NCBI GenBank assembly: GCA_039707655.1
Contig: CM077671.1
Coordinates: 369,046,720-369,110,719 of the forward strand
From: Elymus sibiricus
Lineage: Eukaryota > Streptophyta > Magnoliopsida > Poales > Poaceae
Direction of reading: 5' to 3'
Length of the DNA: 64,000 nucleotides
A program made the position numbers and the translations under genes. Each line of letters opens with the position of its first letter. The stretch's first letter is position 1. This document shows, in pieces, positions 9,846 to 21,984 of the stretch. The notes below the pieces were generated by a model. It had not been told where the DNA came from and did not search any database. It saw nothing but the letters and a program-made list of their open reading frames with translations.

Positions 9846-11178
9846 TGTTAACGGCTCCTAAACACCAAATTTAGGCCGTCAATTCCTGCATAAATGCATA
9901 AAATGTGAACACCAACCTAGCGGTAGGGGTTTAATACTGACCATTTCCACGAGTGTTGGTAAATATTTGTATGCAGGTAAAATAAGGAGAAAACACACCT
10001 CAAGATCAATGGCACACAACCCTGAATCCAAGACAACACCTTTCCGACCAACCAGGCACAGATACACGGATTGGAGGATCCACCTGCAGCAGAAACCGAC
10101 CTAGACAGAACACCACTCACCTGGATTGGGCTTAAGGGCCCACGGGGCAGCCTCCCAGCCAAAGCTGGGGGCGATTGGGGCCCACTCATGGTCGACCGAC
10201 CATGATGGGCGGCTGACCGGCCCAAGGCACAACCACCTTACCAGTTTGACGTGGCGCTCTCCCATTGGTCAAGAACGTCAGTTCCAGGTGAATCCCTGCT
10301 GCACCGCGCCGTGAAGCCCATGGCTCCCCTCTATAAATAGTAGAGGGGGGTCTCAAATGTGACACACCATCCAAGAGAGCCTTGAGCTTCATTCCAAAGG
10401 CAAAGCCTTCCCTAGCTTGTCTTTAGGATAGGGAGAGGGTAGAGGTACTTAGGAGTGCGCCGGGTGCCGGCGCTCTTCTCCAATTTGTACCTTTACGAGA
10501 GTGAGGGAGTAGTTCGGGATAAGTGTCGTGGTGTCGGCACTCTTCTCCCAACTTGTACCTCTACGGATGCTGCTACATTCTTTGGATTTAAGTAAGCATT
10601 CGTGGTTACTATCTCTAGTATTTTACTTGGTATAGTTTATGCTAGTAGTACTTATAGTTGAGTGAGATCAGTTCTCTTACTCGCGGGTTCGTCGCTCCAT
10701 ATTTATACGGAGTGCTGTAGTTTGCTACGGGACGTCATATGTAGTTAGACTGCAGTAGTAATCAGTAGCATAGGCGTGGTGTCTAGGGTAAGGGTTATGC
10801 TTCGTTTTTCTTATATCCCACGGTTTGTTAGAGGTAGGTCGTAGGTGGTGACAGCCCTATTGGTCCTTTGTAATCGTCCACGTTCGGATATAGCGTACAG
10901 CTATTGGCTGGAGTCACCTGGTAGACCAGGTGTAAGCTGGTGCCCGAAATGAGTATTGTGCCTGAGAGATCGACCTTTAATTCAGCTATAGTGCTATCTT
11001 AGGAATCCCCTCTACATACCATTGCCACCTATCTTGGTGTGTTCTTGGACCGACTAGAATAGGAGTTAGTGCACACACATTTCCTGTGGATTCGATAACC
11101 CTTGGAATACTTTGAGGTGAAAGCTACAATGGTATCCGTGCGCTTACGGATTTATTCGTGACGCTAAAATACCCAACA
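9846..11178 (+). repeat. Long terminal repeat (3' LTR) of the Tat/Athila-like gypsy element
   Basis: Starts TGTTAACGGC directly after the polypurine tract and ends ATACCCAACA, giving TG...CA with TGTT/AACA terminal inverted bases; length 1333 bp. A TATA box (CTATAAATAG) at 10331-10340 and a GC-rich stretch upstream mark the U3 promoter. The first ~870 bp recur in reverse orientation immediately downstream (11179-12021), which independently supports both the boundary and the repeat. Confidence 0.85.
10331..10340 (+). promoter_or_regulatory. TATA box of the gypsy LTR
   Basis: CTATAAATAG lies inside the LTR about 850 bp before its 3' end. The inverted part-copy keeps an equivalent TATTTATAG (about 11546-11554, minus-strand orientation), so the element is conserved between the two copies. 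Confidence 0.6.
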
Positions 11179-12021
11179 AGCACTCCATATAAATACGGAG
11201 CGACGAACCCGTGAGTAAGAGAACTGATCTCAATACCACTAGCATAAACTATACCAAGTAAAATATAAGAGATAGAAACCATGAATGCTTACTTAAACCC
11301 GAAGAATGTAGCAGCATCCATAGAGGTACAAGCTGGGAGAAGAGTGCCGATACCCCGACACTTATTCCGAACTACTCCCTCACTCTCGTAGAGGTACAAA
11401 TTGGAGAAGAGCGCCGACACCCGGCGCCCCTCCTAAGTACCTCTACCCTCTCCCTATTCTAAACACAAGCTAGGCAAGCCTTTGCCTTTGGAATGAAGCT
11501 CAAGGCTCTCTTGGATGATGTGTTCTCCATTTGAGCCCCCTCTCATATTTATAGAGGGTGAGCAGGGCTGTTTCGGATGGGGATTGGACTGGAGTCACCT
11601 GGAGCCGCCTTTGGGAGCAAATGAGAGGCTGCCACGTCGAAGGCTGAAGGTCAGTTGTGCCGACCTATGGTCGGCCGACCGGGTTCTGGCCTCAAACCGG
11701 CCCTTGGCTGGGAGACTGCTAGGTGGGTCCTAAGGTCGGTTATGCATGATTCCCCGTTGTCCTAGGTTAGTAACTTGCTTTGGTGGGCCCTCCAATCCAT
11801 GTGAACGCGCCTGATTGGTCGAGAGGTTGTTGCTTTGGATTGAGGAGTGTGTTTTCATGCTCTTGAGGTGTGTTTTCTTCCTTAATTTACCTGCATACAA
11901 ATATTTACCAACACTTGTGGAAATGGTTAGTAATAAACCCCTACCACTAGGTTGATGTTCATCTTTTATGTATCTATGTAGGAATTGACGGCCTAAATTT
12001 GGTGTTTAGGAGTCGTCAACA
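11179..12021 (-). repeat. Inverted, partial copy of the same LTR (5' 840 bp)
   Basis: Read on the minus strand, it starts TGTTGACGACTCC at 12021 and follows the + LTR closely to GGAGTGCT, the equivalent of 10716, then stops exactly where the + LTR ends. The simplest reading is that the + element inserted, in opposite orientation, into an older sister LTR. The missing 3' part of the older LTR would then lie left of this window. No polypurine tract flanks its outer end, so the older copy was a 5' or solo LTR. Confidence 0.85.
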
Positions 12022-12375
12022 GCTAAGGAGTGCCAACAATCCTACTCAAGCAATGCCCTTACACTCGAAGTCCAAGCACACCCTCTTCGAGTGAATCAAC
12101 CTCCGCAAGTCTTTAAACACCCCACTCCTCAACAAGGACGTGAAGAAGAAGGACAAGGAGCACCATGACAACGAGCAGCCAGATGCCCAGGGTTTCCAAC
12201 AACCCACGAATGAGAATAGAGCATCAGCTTATTTACCGAAGACATTTGTGTTCCGTTAGGTTTTTGAGTTTTCGAGGGACTTGTTGTGTTCCGGATTTTT
12301 TTTAATATATATATGTATATATATATATATAGATGTGGCATGCATACCTTTTTCGATTTCGACGAGGCACAGAAG
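12022..12375. other. Intergenic DNA without a recognised gene
   Basis: Contains a poly-T run and an (AT)n-type microsatellite at 12300-12332. Short lysine/glutamate-rich ORF fragments near 12120-12200 may be old retrotransposon coding debris, but nothing can be assigned. Confidence 0.5.
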
Positions 12376-13165
12376 TAAGAGCCCATTTGCTAGAGCTCCA
12401 AAGGCAGCTCCAAACGCAGCTTTAGCCGAAGCCCTGTCAAACGGATGGAAACAGAGCAGCTCCACCAAGGAAGCCCTGTCAAACGGATGGAAACAGAGTA
12501 GCTCCACCAAGGAAGCCTTGAAACGTGGCTCCACGTGGCTTTTCCAGCTCCTCCGTCTCGCCTGTCGAATTTGCCCCTAGGTTCCTCCTGCGCTGGCCTC
12601 CTCGTGCGTGGCACTGTCAGGCCGGCAACTTCGCAAGCTCTGCCCTCCTCGCGGCAATGCGATAGCGAGAGCCCGAGCGGCGGCGGGTGCGGGTGGCTGC
12701 AAGAGGCCGAGGCCGTGGTGGAGCTTTAGGCGGCCGGCTGCGGGAGCTCAAGGGGCGGTGCGGGATGGCCGGCTGCGGGAGCCCAAGGCCGTGGTGGGCG
12801 GGGGGCAGCGGCTGAACCTCAAGGCAGGTGCGGGCGGTAGTTGGGAGCAGCAATGGCGGATAGAGCTGCCTGTGCGGGAGTAGCAGCGGTGACCGCCTAA
12901 GGCGAGGATGGAGCAGCCAGCGTAATGGATAAGGAGAGAGAATGGGACAGAGGAAGAAAAGAAAAAGGAATAGGAAGAAAATAAAAAATATAAATATAAG
13001 CGTAATATGTACATTTCATTACTATAAATAATTTAAGAAAGTGTTTTGTCATACGCTTTTTAAAATAGCTTCAGCTCCACTAGAAAAGCCGCTGTATTAG
13101 AGGAGTTGGAGCCAGAAAGTGTTTGAGAAGTGTTCGAGGGTGCCGAATAGGCTCTAGACATAGGT
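12376..13165. mobile_element. Possible small DNA transposon (weak terminal inverted repeats)
   Basis: The left side AAGAGCCCATTTGC (about 12376) mirrors the right side, which ends GAATAGGCTCTA near 13157, as an imperfect inverted repeat of about 12 bp. Both ends are followed inward by related AGCTCCA-rich sequence. The ~790 bp interior is GC-rich with no transposase. No clear target-site duplication is visible, so the class is not assigned. It includes a 42-bp tandem duplication (12428-12511). Confidence 0.35.
12428..12511. repeat. 42-bp tandem duplication, two copies
   Basis: GAAGCCCTGTCAAACGGATG begins at 12428 and again at 12470. The copies differ at one base (GAGCAGC versus GAGTAGC). Confidence 0.85.
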
Positions 13166-13312
13166 GGATCGGCGCAACAAACTGTCCGTCCCCGCGGCCT
13201 GACTGGAAATGCTTGTGTCTGACCCAGCTCCCCTTATCTGGCGGAGTGACCAGACCAAACACGAAATCCATCCCCACCGTCCCCTCGCACCACCTTCCCC
13301 TTCCCGGCAGCA

Positions 13313-13333
13313 ATGGAGACGGGACCCAGGTGA
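13313..13333 (+). promoter_or_regulatory. Possible 6-codon upstream ORF in the sigma-factor leader
   Basis: ATG GAG ACG GGA CCC AGG TGA lies 35 bp before the inferred main start at 13368. If included in the transcript it could lower translation of the main frame. Its presence in the mRNA is inferred only from position. Confidence 0.3.
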
Positions 13334-14894
13334 GCCGACCAGCCAGCCAGCCCGCGCTGGCTCTCCGATGGCGTGCCTAGCGCCGCAGTTTATGTGGGCC
13401 CCTTCCGCGTCCTCCTCCTCCAGGTGCTCCGCCCTCCGCGTCCACTGCGCCGTCACCACCGCCGCCGCCGTTGTCGACGGCGATTGCGCCAACGGTGGCG
13501 GTGCCGCGCATCTCAGGCTCACTTACGCGGCGCCGGCGCTTCAGGTTACCCGCTCTGCTCGGCTCGATTGTCTCTCAAGATTGCATTTACTCTGTTTTCC
13601 TTTGTTTCAATTTGATTGAAGATATGTGTACTTGGTTGAACCAGACAACCAGTCTAGTGCCAGTACCATTAACCACCCCTCGAACAGTTCCATTTTGCTT
13701 ACAAAATCTGGGACTTGTATCTAGTCACATTGGCTGCAGCATTAAACAAATCACTAAAGTATTCACTGTAAAAATCTATGAGCGTTACATAACGTAGGAT
13801 GATGTACCTATTTACATCGAGTCTCTTACTGGAGACGGTGCATTTGATACCAAGATACCAAAATCTGCTGGAATCGGTAGGAAAATTTTTGACCCACGGG
13901 AACACTTATCTTAACCAATCAAGCTTCCTTTATTTGTTGGAGTATGTATCTAGCTGTATCGGGTAAAGAATGAAATATGAAGTTTAAGGCTCTGGTAGGA
14001 AGGGCAATATTGTGTCACTAAATACTTGATAGAGAAGGCAGACATAATCATGATTCCTTCAAGTTCTTATTAGTCCTTTCCTTTTTCTGTTTGATAGTAC
14101 CGCTCATCTGCTATTGCCTGTAACTGTAATATTACAAATTCCTTAAGACTAAGAATAGAATATCATAGTATTTATTTTTATTATCTAATTTATGTCGCAG
14201 AGAAACTTTGAGTCCAATCTAGCATCAGAGGCACTTCTGAATGAAGAAGTTGTAGTAGAAGCGGCAGCAGCAGAGGCAGTTGCTCTTGCCAGAGCAGCTA
14301 GCGAAGCTGTTCACGAAGTTGTTCAGATGGTGCAAAATAACAATCACCAGCCAGTGAATAGACAAAAGAAGGGCGTGGACAGCTATTTGGCCAATGAAAT
14401 TCTTTCGCGCAGAGATACAGGTGAACACTCCCGATGGATATGCAAATGATGTTTTGCTGGAGGACTTGGAGTCCTATGGTATCATGGCTGCGGATGGAAA
14501 ATTAGATGATGATGCACAGTACACTGAGAACATAGCTGTGAAGTCTGCTCGCCAGTCTGAGAGAAGAGCTAGGAGAACCAGAGCAGCAATAAAGGCTGCA
14601 ATAACTGTCCGTGCTTCACAAAAAACTGCAACATCTTCAAAGAAGAAACGGCTCAAGGGTTCCTCACCTAGCATGAATCCTTTAGGTTCCTTGTGGAAGA
14701 TGACTGGCAGGAGACTTCTTACAGCTAAGGAAGAAGTTGAGTTCTCAGAAGGTATTCAGGTGAGACTACTGTATTATAAGTCAAGCATATCTTTCTTCCT
14801 TTCAATTGTATGTTTACTAATGGATATTCTTGACTCAGATATTAGCTTGGCAGCTTAAGCATGTTGTTCTGCTCCAATGGCAGTTAGTACCTAA

Positions 14895-15030
14895 ACCATG
14901 GTTTTCATGGCGTCGCCTAGGCGACAAGGCGTTCCCCTTGTTTTGGGGCCTAGGCGTCGCCTTAGCCCACCTAGGCGGCTGGGCGGTGGTGACTCACCAC
15001 ACCTCGCCTTACCACCGTAAGAACCATGAC
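14895..15030. repeat. GC-rich palindromic MITE-like insertion in sigma-factor intron 2
   Basis: The left end CCATGGTTTTCATGG mirrors the right end CGTAAGAACCATG as a rough terminal inverted repeat. The interior is made of self-complementary CGCCTAGGCG words. It contrasts sharply with the AT-rich intron around it. No target duplication could be fixed. Confidence 0.5.
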
Positions 15031-15791
15031 CTAGACGACTGAACAACTGTGCAAGTCAAAATCCAGGAAAAATGTCTCAAGCCGAAGCAGTTATTCTTTG
15101 CATGGATTAGCTGTAGTAGCTAAGGCTTTCAGGACTCAATATGTATAATTGTACATCAAGTGAAGTCCTAAAGTGCTTTCTGAATCAGGCCATTTGGTTG
15201 GCCATAACTTCATTGTTCATTTTGGTCGGGAGAAGGTGTCGTTTGGACATCAATAGGGTACCATCATTTTTGTAGTTCTTATTTAGAAAAAGTTATAACA
15301 ATATGAATGCGCTTTTAAAGATTAATCTTCTCACATCATTTTCAAAGTTTCAATCTCAATATTAAGTTGCCAATATTTAAAAGGTTTGATTGCATAAGAC
15401 CCAAAATGTTTTTTTTGTGATAAAAGGGTTTTAGGAGGATAACAGTACAGAGTACAAACTAGCTGACTTGATGGTTCTTCATAGCCAGAAATATTCGGAA
15501 GTTTAAGCGGTGTATGTTTGCATAGTTCACCTGATTTTCATAGTTGTTTGCATAAGATGTCAGTGCTTATTTCTGGTCTGCCATTTCTTGTTTGAAGAGG
15601 CTAAAATCATGGAGAACAGGAAAACCTTGATATTTGATTTTGGGAAAAATTTATTCATATGCGGAAGTATTTTCATTTTGGCCATGTATGGCACACAACT
15701 TCTGAATCTTGCAGTAGTATTATATATGCAGCGTTTTTCTTAATGTATGGTAACAATATAATGTTATGTGTAGAAAGTAATAGGGTCCAGA

Positions 15792-16057
15792 TATTAGGAA
15801 AGATTAGATTAGATTGGTTTGTTATTTCCTTAAATTTAGAGATTGGTTTCTTAAAGGTTAAGTCAGGGTTTCTTAAGGGTTAAGTCAGCCCATCTATATA
15901 AGGATGGGATTGTATCTCTTTTAATCAAGCAATGAAGAAAGAACAAACAATCCAAATCCCCCAAATACTCTAGTCTCCCTCCACGCCGACTTTGCCCGGC
16001 CATCTTCCTGGCAATGGTTATCCTCCCTATCCCCCAAATGAACTAAGGTTCATAACA
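15792..16057 (+). repeat. Copia-type solo LTR in sigma-factor intron 2
   Basis: About 266 bp starting TATTAGGAAAGATTAG (TG expected) and ending GGTTCATAACA. It has a TATA-like CTATATAAGG at 15893-15902 and a downstream AATCAAGCAATGAAG region typical of small plant Copia LTRs. No primer-binding site follows and no second LTR is seen, so it is probably a solo LTR. A 5-bp duplication is not evident. The intron is about 1.5 kb, enlarged by this and the MITE. Confidence 0.5.
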
Positions 16058-17807
16058 TATAAGGTTCTGGAAACACTTAGTGGAACATGTGAGCTTTTCA
16101 CATTAATGAAGTTAAAATTTTATCTGGTTTGTCATTTGGAAAGTTGCTGCTTACCTGTAAATCCATGCAGTGCTGCCATTTGTTGTGATCCTCTTGCTGC
16201 AGAGTTAGTTTTGGCGATAATTATGGAAACTGTGTTCTTTTAACTGGTGCAGGATCTTTTGAAGCTTGAGGCAATCCAAGCTGAGCTTACAGAGTACAAC
16301 GGTGGACAGCCAACATTCTTGCAGTGGGCAACAGCAGCTGGAACTGATGAGAAAACTTTGCGGAAGCGTCTGGATCATGGTATTTATTGCAAGAACAGAA
16401 TGGTAACATCTAATGTGAGACTTGTAATATCTATTGCCAGGGAGTTTGAAGGCCCTGGAATGGATCTTTATGATCTTATTGAGGTAACTGTGTGCGTGTA
16501 AGCTTCTTCATTATTGTAAATATGGTATCTACCATGCTGTATTTAGCATCGGCATTTTATTTTTAGGTCTTTGTTACAGGAAGGAATGCAGGGCCTTATA
16601 AGGGGATCTGAAAAATTTGATGCGTCAAAAGGTTTTAGGTTCTCTACATATTCTCACTGGTGGATCAAACAAGCAATGCGCAAACCTGTCTCAGAGCAAT
16701 TCCAAATATTTCACTTGCCAGTACGTCCCCCTCTGCTCAGATCCTTCTATTTTGATATACTGCTTTATCCCCAATTCTGTATTGATTGAGTGCACGCCGA
16801 TTTTGGGTTATTCATGCATGAGTGACCCATATCTTGTCTAGCAAATTACAGAAAAAATATTATTATGAGCAGGTGATCATAGGGTCAAGGTGTTTCCAAG
16901 ATTCTGTGCAGACTGTTAGTCAATCCACACACATGTGAGATAACCATTAATGTATAGATTAAAGCATACAGACAGTATGCAGAGTTTGTATTGTCTTGCT
17001 TCCCTCATGATTTGATTGCTTGCATGTTACTGCTCTATGATTCGTTTTGTTTGATTTTCTTGTTTAATATCATTGGTGTCCATTTTTTATTCATGTTACT
17101 TGCCAATTAGTATACATGTTCCCAACAGATGAAAATACGAAGTCGGTTATTTCATGCAATATTAACCACTAATTGATTCTGGTGACTAGGCTCACATGGT
17201 TGAAGCAAGTTACCGTGTAAAGGAGTGCACAAACGACTTCGCCGTAAGCTTAGAAGACGGCCCACTAATGAAGAAATAGCAGTGGACACTGGTATGCCAA
17301 TCAAACGAGTAGAGGCAGCAGTAAACCTCCCAAAGTACAGTGTATCCCTTGATAGTAAGATTGGTTCCACAGACATGACTTATCAGGTATGCCCCTTGTA
17401 TGCTCGATTCTCATCTATCCTTTTGCCATACAACTCAAATAACAGCCCAGCCTCTGTTATCAGGAAGTCACAGCTGATCTCAGTGCCGAGACAGCTGAAG
17501 AGATGCTGAACAGATTATCCATGAAGAACGATGTGCACCAGGCACTGGACACTTTGACCCCACGCGAGAAGCAAGTTGTTGTGCTGAGATTTGGGCTCGA
17601 GGATGGTCGAATAAGAACCCTGCAGGAGATTGGCAACATCATGGGTGTGAGCAGGGAGCAAATTCGGCAAATCGAGTCTGGCGCGTTTCGGAAACTAAGG
17701 AGCAAGAAAAGGGTGAAAGCTCTGAAGGATTATCCAATTGTTGTACATCATAACTGTATTACTACCTGACACAGATAGCTAACAGATACATCATACTCTA
17801 CTTGTAT

Positions 17808-17853
17808 TTGTTGGTTGGAAGAGAATCCAATTGTTGGTTGGAAGAGAATCCAA
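17808..17853. repeat. 23-bp tandem duplication downstream of the sigma gene
   Basis: TTGTTGGTTGGAAGAGAATC occurs at 17808 and again at 17831 with no visible difference. It probably lies in the 3' UTR. Confidence 0.8.
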
Positions 17854-19397
17854 TGTTGGTGGCTGATATTTCAAGTTCCAGTGAACACTTTTGATCATTT
17901 TGATCATATTTGTTTTCGTTTGTGATTAGAATACAGTCATTGAGAACTTCCAAAACAGGTCCAGTCATTTGCTGATATGGGCAGTTGGTGCTTGTAATAG
18001 GTTACCAATTCATGGCTGCTAAAGTGCCTTAACTATTGCCAGCCTGCGAAATGTGAACTGGAGCAGTACCTGGAGGACCCTCAGCTTGCCAAACCAGAGT
18101 AGTGCTGATTTTTTTCTGACACGGCACAGTTACTACTTACTTTCATGAAGAAGACACCAGAACTCAAACTTTGACACCACATAGTACTCCAGAGCCAGGA
18201 ACTTGGCAAAACATACTCGAGGTCCTCTTACCATTTTATTCCACAGGACAAAGTGCACACATGACAGCATAAATTGAAACATGGAATTAACCAAGGAAGA
18301 GAATCCATCATAAGACAAGTAAGCTGAAAGCCTCAATGTTTGCTCCCAGCTAAAGGAAAAAACATCAATTACCACGACCTTAGTTCATCTTATTAATTTA
18401 AGACTTGGTTTCATGGTGCAAACAAGACACTGGAGAGTTTGGAGTACTTATTAATAGTTGTGTTCTCTTTTATCAAGTCATGCCTTGCTAGTTCTTCCAG
18501 TTCTGAAAATTTCAGTGTGCTCTGCATGATCTGGATGTAGGTTTTGACTACAATACTAAAACTTTGATCATTCATGATGAACAATGCACCACTATCCCAG
18601 TAACTAGTACACCAATTTGAGAGAAAGGAGCAATCTTTTAACCTGATGGTTCCATTTTCAGGAACTTTTACAATTGCATTTTCACAATTACAAGTACCTG
18701 CAACAAGAACTACCTGCATTCTATTGCCTTACAGAATTGCAAAATCTCTCCCTGCACAAGCACAACAAGATTGTCTATACCTACAGAAGCACAAAATTCT
18801 CCCTGCAAGCACACCATGATCGAAAGTTCCATTCCTCAGATTCGGCCTTTTCCTCACTCGCCGAGGCTGGTGAGGAGGAGATGGTCACCCTTGCCATGGC
18901 CAAAGCACACTGCCACGGTGGCCGACAGTGCTCGACGACCCGCACTCGCTGATAGGGAACGACGAGATCGCACTTCCGCTCGCACGCGCAAGCCCCGCCA
19001 TGGCCCGCGACACGCACCACTCCATGCGCCCGGCGGAGCTCCGGGGCACGCCGGGCAGATCCAGCGGGTCCAGTGACACCCTCCGCCTCGAGCTGATAGT
19101 CGTCCCGCCTCCGCCGATGAGGAGCCCTGACGGATGGCGAGGTTGGAGGCGGGGGGCAGGGGCGGGTAGGAGGCCAGAGGGGGAAGGGGCGACGATGGCC
19201 ACGGGACAGTGGGGGAATCGCTAGCGGCGCTGGCGAGGGGAACGAGGACGTCGCGGAAAGGAACCGCCTGGCGCACGTCCTGGCGGCAGAACAGGCCTGG
19301 TGCACGGGCCTGGGAGGTGTTAGGTTTTTTTTGGAAAAAAAAATGCTGGCAGGTGGGGGAGCTTAGGCGCAAAATCGTCCCATCTCTCACCCCATCC
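17854..19397. other. Intergenic; possible minus-strand transcript remnant
   Basis: No gene is recognised. The right part (about 18850-19320) is GC-rich with several overlapping minus-strand ORFs, for example 18885-19202, 105 codons, starting MAIVAPSPSG and ending GSVLWPWQG. The left part has a 102-codon minus ORF at 18411-18719. A GC-rich start grading into AT-rich sequence on the minus strand would fit the 5' end of a grass gene, but no domain supports this. Confidence 0.25.
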
Positions 19398-19615
19398 ATT
19401 GGATTGGTATCCTGTGGATCTGATTCAAAGTTTTAGGTCCCCTGATTTGCATTTGATATGTTATTACTCTTTTTTATAGTAGAGATGAGACGGCTGCGGC
19501 AGAGAGAGGCGGAAGTTTGGGTGGCATTTATAGGGGGCGGTATTGAGTTGGTATCATGTGGATATGATTCAAAGTTTTAGGTTTCCTGGTTTGCACTTGA
19601 TATGTTGCCTTTTTT
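19398..19615. repeat. Direct repeat pair, about 70 bp units, 150 bp apart
   Basis: TTGGTATCCTGTGGATCTGA (about 19404) and TTGGTATCATGTGGATATGA (about 19553) begin two related stretches. Each continues through TTCAAAGTTTTAGGT and a TTTGCA(T/C)TTGATATGTT word. Confidence 0.7.
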
Positions 19616-19623
19616 ATAAGTTT

Positions 19624-20465
19624 TTGGATGCGACTAAGGAGCACACGTGTGCTCCCTAGCGTTTTTGAGCACACAGCTAAAAAAGGAAAGTTTTTGTCTT
19701 AGTGGTATGGTTCAAAATCCACTTCAAGAAAGGAAAGATCTTGTCCCATGTGCAATTATTTTGTGTGTCCAAAAATTTCAAAAAGTCGTACCTTTCTAAC
19801 CGAGCGTCGAAATTAAGTTCCGTTTTCATCGTTAGGTTTCTGACGACGAGCTCTTCAAAACTAGATCCCATATGGGCATGTTTCGACGAATTTTTTTTCT
19901 CAGGCAACTTTGGTGCCACGGAGAGGCAACTTTGGTGCCATGGTAAGCAACTTTTGGTTAGGTCATGTACCATGGTCGTCTATCATCCGAATGTTCTTTT
20001 AATTTGATTATGATGACTATTAAATTGTCTAGCATCACATATAAGTTGCCTACCATGACTACATATCAACTAGGTGCTACATGAAACACCTTGTTGCCAG
20101 GTTTTACTCAATGTCATTATAAAGTTGGCTATCATGACCGTCAATTTGTCTAGCATCGTCTATGAAGTTGCTTTCGATGATCTTTTTTTTCTAAAGCAAC
20201 TTTAGTGCCGCAGAGAGGCAACTTTTGTAATACAGTAGGCAACTTTCGCTTAGGGTGTGTATGATCATCACCTATCATCCCGATGTTTTTTTGAGTCGGA
20301 TACGATGACTACCAAATAGCCTACAGTGACCTGAAAGTTGCCTACCATGACTATCTATCAACTTCAATGCTATATAAAGCACCTTGTTGCCAGGTTCCCT
20401 ATCATGACTACGTATCGAGTCAATGCTCTTATAAAGTTGCCTATCATGACTGTCAAGTTGCCTAG
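19624..20465. repeat. Repeat field built on GGCAACTT / AAGTTGCC words (left part)
   Basis: From about 19870 the DNA is a degenerate array of units that include GGCAACTTT(G/A)GTGCCACGGAGAG, CCTATCATGACTAC and AAGTTGCCTA. A short palindrome, GGAGCACACGTGTGCTCC, lies near its left edge (19638-19655). Words in both orientations suggest the subterminal repeats of a non-autonomous DNA transposon, but no terminal repeat could be identified. The array resumes at 22875 after a solo-LTR insertion. Confidence 0.55.
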
Positions 20466-21984
20466 TGTCATGTAACAGCCCAAGTGTAATTCTTGCCTCC
20501 TTTGTAATCATCCTCATGTGGACCTTCATGTTTTGCCATGTGTTTGTTATCAACCTTGCCTCATGGTCATTTCATGCATCATGCCATCATGCTCATCATG
20601 TCAAGTGCATCTTATTTATTGTCATGCTTGTGTTGTGGTGAGTGTATGTGATGTGGAGTGAGTGCATGTGTTCTTGTTTGGAGTGCTACTCCTCCCATCT
20701 ATTAAACTATCCCCTCTTCTTTCTTATTCAAATATTCCCATGTTAAATAAATTACTTGCTGTTTTCATCTATTAAAAATGTTGGTCAATTTTGAAATATT
20801 CCAATTTGAATTCTAAACCAGCTCCTATTCCTTCTTGTAGTTTTCACACCCTCAAGCATAATAAAACAGAGTGCATTCTATTTAATTATGATTTTATTTA
20901 TTGCTTCTAAAAATGCCATTCTTATTTTTATTAAATAGCTTGCATTTTTAGAAACTCAAAAATGTATTTCTTTCCCTTTAAAACATTTCTCTCTGCCCTC
21001 TGTGATTTTTGTTTCCCTGGCTTTAATTAAAAAGGGAAAACCTTTTTATCTGAGAGAGAGAGAGCTTGCCTCCTGGGCCTCTTTGCTTCCCCCTGGTCCA
21101 ACTAGCGCAGCCGCAGCCCAGCAGCCCCGCGGACCGATCGCTCGCGTCCACCCTGGCGCTGTGCGGCCCCACCTGTCGGCGCCCGTGAGCGTCATCGTCG
21201 TCCTCCCCCTTTCCAGCTCCCTCTCAGAGAGAGAGCGAGCAGGGCCCCGCCGCGGCCGAGCTGGCGAGGCTAGGGCGTGCCCCAGGGGCCTATAAGAGGC
21301 CTCGGCGTCCGTGCCCATCCTAGGGTTTCCCCTTCTCCTCCGCGCCGCCGCCGCCACCTTCTTCCTTCCCTTTCTTCCTCCCGATTCGGCTGAGAGAGTG
21401 AGTTTTCAGTTTCGTCAGAGTAAGGGACCAGAGCGCCGCCGTCAAGTTCGTCGCCTCCCTCGTCGCCGGTGGCATCCCCGTGGCGTCCGCGATGCCCGCG
21501 GGGATCCTGATGCCGCCGTCGTTCCGTTCCCGGCGTTAGAGGGGTCCGAGCACCTCCGTGGCGTCGGCTCCTTCCTCGCCGTCGTCGGTGCACCGGGGCT
21601 CCGCTTCGTCAGGCTTCCCCGACCTCTTCCTCGCCTCGCCGCGTCCCCGAGCTGTCGCAGTGAGCATCGGCTCCTCCTCCCCCCTTTCTTTTCGCGCGTA
21701 GCCGCCTAGCCGTGCCCCGCTCATCGATTCGCCGTCGCCGTGGTTCTCTGCTTCCGCAGCCGCCGCGCCGTGCCCGTAGTTCCGCCGTAGTGGTAGGGCC
21801 GCTGCCGTGCCGTTCGTCGCGTGATAGCAGTGGGAATGGATTCCCCTAGGTAGCCGCATGCTCCGCCGCCGGTCGGTAGGTGCGGTGGTCGCCGGAGGGC
21901 TCGCCGGCGCCGTCGTTGGCTGCTCTGTCTCCGGGCAGAGAGGCGTTGTTTGCTGTTATCTGAAATCGATGCCTCCTCTGTTAA

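Larger units (their letters stand above)
13368..17769 (+). pseudogene. Plastid RNA polymerase sigma factor (sigma-70 family) gene, six exons, two apparent frameshifts
   Basis: Exons inferred from splice sites and sigma homology: 13368-13544, 14201-14759, 16253-16483, 16580-16720, 17190-17386, 17464-17769 (stop TGA 17767-17769). Exon 1 encodes a Ser/Ala/Arg-rich N terminus suited to a chloroplast transit peptide. Exon 2 carries a helical Ala/Glu segment and RSARQSERRARRTRA-like basic sequence. Exons 3-6 carry regions 1.2 to 4.2: [54 protein letters not shown] and the helix-turn-helix [20 protein letters not shown]. Such proteins direct plastid-encoded polymerase to chloroplast promoters. Every intron should be phase 0, yet exon 2 is 559 nt and exon 5 is 197 nt. 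The frame jumps by +1 near 14394-14425 and by -1 at CACAAACGAC (about 17230). Changes at conserved sites (KPVSEQFQIFHLP) also suggest decay; assembly error remains possible. SIG1 versus SIG2 subtype is not decided. Confidence 0.85.

Noticed and set aside
14192..14449. Separate short gene starting at 14192
   Set aside because: It is the first part of sigma-factor exon 2; the acceptor CAG at 14198-14200 and continuation in the next frame explain it.
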